Of a stretch of 7,854 nt of DNA, positions 6,000 to 7,854 are shown piece after piece. Position numbers and translations under genes: made by a program. Source of the stretch: an uncultured Lachnospiraceae bacterium (GTDB lineage: Bacteria; Bacillota; Clostridia; Lachnospirales; Lachnospiraceae); the NCBI GenBank assembly GCA_937915975.1, contig CALGGL010000333.1, positions 1 through 7,854 on the forward strand. The letters run 5' to 3'. Position 1 is the first letter of the stretch, and each line of letters starts with the position of its first letter. Under the pieces are notes generated by a model. That model was not told the origin of the DNA. It did not search any database and saw nothing but the letters and a program-made list of their open reading frames with translations.

Positions 6000-6028
6000 T
6001 TGAATGTTTGGATTAATGGTGCTAATAT
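6000..6028 (+). promoter_or_regulatory. Candidate extended -10 promoter for the MATE gene
   Basis: TTGAAT (6000-6005), a 17-bp spacer and TAATAT (6023-6028) preceded by TGC, which gives the extended -10 pattern TGnTAATAT. Transcription would start near 6035. That is downstream of the ATG at 6029 and therefore argues that translation begins at 6107. The -35 lies 10 bp from that of the divergent minus-strand promoter candidate. Confidence 0.6.
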
Positions 6029-6106
6029 ATGTTTTGTTTGGGTATTAAACAAATAAATAAGAATAAAAAGAAGAACAATATAAGAATAACAGAAGATGAT
6101 AAAAAT

Positions 6107-7564
6107 ATGTTAGAAAACAGTAAAAAGGTAGAAAACAACGATATAAAAGGAAAAAAGATTTCTAATGAAAGTAAGGCAGGCAAGACGAAAAGCAGAAGAA
6201 GTACAAGCAGTCAGGATATGCTTCACGGCGGTCTTGCCGGAAAAATGATTTTATTTGCACTTCCCCTTGCACTAAGCAGTATACTTCAGCAGCTATTTAA
6301 CTCGGCGGATGTTGCGGTTGTCGGAAGATTTGCCGGAGATGATGCGCTTGCCGCTGTTGGAGCAAATGTTGCAAATGTCGGTATATTTGTCAATCTTATA
6401 GTGGGTTCATCAGCCGGACCGAATGTTATAGTTGCCAATCTAATCGGGCAGGATAACAAAAAGGAAGCTGAAAAGGCAGTACATACAACGATAATGATGG
6501 CAATAATCGGTGGACTTTTGCTTTCGTGTATAGGGCTTATCATTTCCGGACCTATGCTGGTTTTGACCAATACTCCGAAAGAAGTAATGGATATGGCTAA
6601 GCTTTATCTTAGGATTTATCTTTTTGGCATACCGTTTATAATGCTGTTTAACTTTGGCGCGGCAATTATAAGGAGTAAGGGAGATACCAAGCATCCTTTA
6701 TATATAATGATAGCCTCCGGAATTACAAATGTAATTCTCAATCTGATATTTGTAATCGGCTGTAAGATGGATGTTGCCGGTGTGGCACTTGCTACACTTA
6801 TATCCAATGTTTTGGCAGCTTTTTTAATTATTGTTCTGCTTGTAAAGGATGATGATTTTTTACATTTAGATTTTAAGAAGCTTCATATAGATAAAATGTA
6901 TCTTGGTAAGATAATTAAGGTAGGACTTCCCGCGGGACTCCAGTGCATGGTCTTTTCGCTTTCCAATATATTTATACAATCGGGAATTAATAATCTCGGT
7001 AAGGATACCGTGGCTGCTTCATCGGTAGCACTTAACTTTGAGTATTTTACCTATGATATATCTTCAGCCTTTGCACAGACAACAGTGACCTATACAAGTC
7101 AGAATTTCGGTGCGGGAAATTATAAGCGATGCATTAAGATATATAGAATTGCTATGGCTGAGGGTATGATATTTACAGCTCTTTTGAGTATAATCTTTAC
7201 TATATGGGCAAGACCGCTTGCCGGACTTTATACAACCAAGGAAGCGGTTATCGATATAGCACTTATAAGAATGTTCCATGTTATGTCACTTGAAGCACTC
7301 ACCGCAACATATGAGGTTTCGGCAGCTGCATTACGAAGCATCGGCTACCAGATTGTTCCGTCACTTTTAACGGTGTTCGGTACGGTTGGCTTTAGGATTA
7401 TATGGATGTACACGGTGTTTAAGAAAAGCCATACCTTTGAAACACTGATGAATGTATATCCGGCATCCTGGATATTTACGGGAATTATGGTTGTGTCGGC
7501 TTATCTTTTGTTGTGGAAGAAAAAACGGGCTGCCGTTTCAGTCCGAGAAGCATCAGAAGATTAA
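6107..7564 (+). CDS. MATE-family multidrug/metabolite exporter
   Basis: A 485-residue integral membrane protein of the MATE family (MepA/NorM-like, MOP superfamily), which exports cationic drugs or metabolites in exchange for Na+ or H+. After a lysine- and serine-rich cytoplasmic tail of about 40 residues comes the first helix (FALPL at 50-54) with the family signature NSADVAVVGRFAG (65-77), the SAGPNVIVANLIGQ loop near 103-116, and the second-half repeat GLPAGLQCMVFSLSNIFIQS with the later FAQTTVTYTSQNFGAG. The hydrophobic pattern fits 12 membrane helices in two bundles, and the length is slightly above the usual 440-460 because of the tail. The frame is open back to an ATG at 6029, but a promoter covers that codon, so 6107 is preferred; its Shine-Dalgarno (AGAAG, 6091-6095) is weak. 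The 3' end overlaps the convergent SpoVB-like gene by 80 bp. Substrate unknown. Confidence 0.92.
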   Translation: MLENSKKVENNDIKGKKISNESKAGKTKSRRSTSSQDMLHGGLAGKMILFALPLALSSILQQLFNSADVAVVGRFAGDDALAAVGANVANVGIFVNLIVGSSAGPNVIVANLIGQDNKKEAEKAVHTTIMMAIIGGLLLSCIGLIISGPMLVLTNTPKEVMDMAKLYLRIYLFGIPFIMLFNFGAAIIRSKGDTKHPLYIMIASGITNVILNLIFVIGCKMDVAGVALATLISNVLAAFLIIVLLVKDDDFLHLDFKKLHIDKMYLGKIIKVGLPAGLQCMVFSLSNIFIQSGINNLGKDTVAASSVALNFEYFTYDISSAFAQTTVTYTSQNFGAGNYKRCIKIYRIAMAEGMIFTALLSIIFTIWARPLAGLYTTKEAVIDIALIRMFHVMSLEALTATYEVSAAALRSIGYQIVPSLLTVFGTVGFRIIWMYTVFKKSHTFETLMNVYPASWIFTGIMVVSAYLLLWKKKRAAVSVREASED

Positions 7565-7854
7565 TAGTCGTATAGCTTGCAAACATCCCGGCGGCATAGG
7601 CATTTAAACCGTAACGAGGAACAAGTATAAATATAAAAAATATTCTTATGGATATTCCCATAACATTACACATAAGCGCAAAAAACGACCGGTCTATACC
7701 GTTTAGTATGGCGGTCAGATTACCTGATATATATATAAGAGGACATAGGAAGCAAAGCTTTTTCAGTAAAACTCCGGCTTCCTTACTTTTAAATGCAAAG
7801 GTGCAGGCTGCTTCACCAAATAACATAAAACATATTAGGGCTCCGATACCAAGA
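7485..7854 (-). CDS. SpoVB-like MOP-superfamily flippase, C-terminal part (window-truncated)
   Basis: The minus-strand frame runs open to the window edge, so only the last 122 residues are visible. An ATG at 7826 is in frame but lies inside the protein (LGIGALICF precedes it), so it is not the start. The visible part has three or four membrane helices and the pattern of the polysaccharide-biosynthesis C-terminal domain found in SpoVB/MurJ-like flippases: LCPLIYISGNLTAILNGID, a helix with SIRIFFIFILVPRYGLNAYAAG, and a last helix before LLGLKRQ. Such proteins move lipid-linked cell wall or polysaccharide precursors across the membrane; SpoVB itself acts in spore cortex formation. A polar tail of about 15 residues (SSTTKDKPTQP) ends the protein. 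Its last 26 codons lie antisense to the end of the MATE gene. A general O-antigen-type flippase is the alternative. Confidence 0.82.
   Translation of the reverse strand, partial: LGIGALICFMLFGEAACTFAFKSKEAGVLLKKLCFLCPLIYISGNLTAILNGIDRSFFALMCNVMGISIRIFFIFILVPRYGLNAYAAGMFASYTTINLLMLLGLKRQPVFSSTTKDKPTQP

Noticed and set aside
5909..6106. tRNA, riboswitch or other structured RNA in the longest gap between genes
   Set aside because: Apart from the 13-bp inverted repeat and promoter candidates, only a 7-bp TTTGTTT/AAACAAA hairpin (6033-6053) is present, and no known RNA family pattern was recognised.
1..7854. Mobile element, CRISPR array, prophage or antiphage island
   Set aside because: No transposase, integrase, direct repeat array, nuclease or toxin-antitoxin signature was found; all genes have chromosomal, metabolic or membrane character.

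Overview
The window looks like a piece of a low-to-moderate GC Firmicutes chromosome, most likely a Lachnospiraceae-type clostridium (Roseburia/Butyrivibrio/Eubacterium neighbourhood). The basis is the AT-rich codon use, the AGGAG-type ribosome binding sites, a DUF6472-like small cysteine protein, paired CotF-like mini-proteins, and the family flavour of the acyltransferase, MATE and SpoVB-like proteins. This is an inference from protein resemblance by eye, not a database result.

Positions 1-5313 form a tightly packed plus-strand series that is probably one transcription unit. It starts inside a ThiM-ThiE fusion (thiazole kinase joined to thiamin-phosphate synthase), followed 7 bp later by a PlsC-type acyltransferase, a GT8 glycosyltransferase, a 600-residue protein joining a GT8 domain to a second PlsC-type acyltransferase domain, a HAD phosphatase, and a 58-residue four-cysteine protein. 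The unit ends at a strong hairpin at 5328-5389 that can terminate transcription from both sides.

Positions 5429-5908 are a two-gene minus-strand unit of CotF-like ferritin-fold mini-proteins (62 and 80 residues). The leader of the first contains a perfect 13-bp inverted repeat that buries its Shine-Dalgarno sequence. Back-to-back promoter candidates lie at 5963-6028; the plus one drives a MATE-family exporter (6107-7564), whose 3' end overlaps by 80 bp the end of a convergent, window-truncated SpoVB/MOP-type flippase gene (7485-7854, minus strand).

The most distinctive part is 965-4417: two acyltransferase domains and two GT8 domains in three consecutive genes, one being a physical fusion of both activities. 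No signal peptide is seen in any of them and both acyltransferase domains are preceded by basic or hydrophobic helices, so they would act at the inner face of the membrane. The likely output is an acylated glycan or glycolipid, with the HAD phosphatase possibly removing a phosphate from an intermediate. The product is not known from the sequence. No RNA genes, insertion sequences or CRISPR arrays were seen, and no gap between genes exceeds 200 bp.
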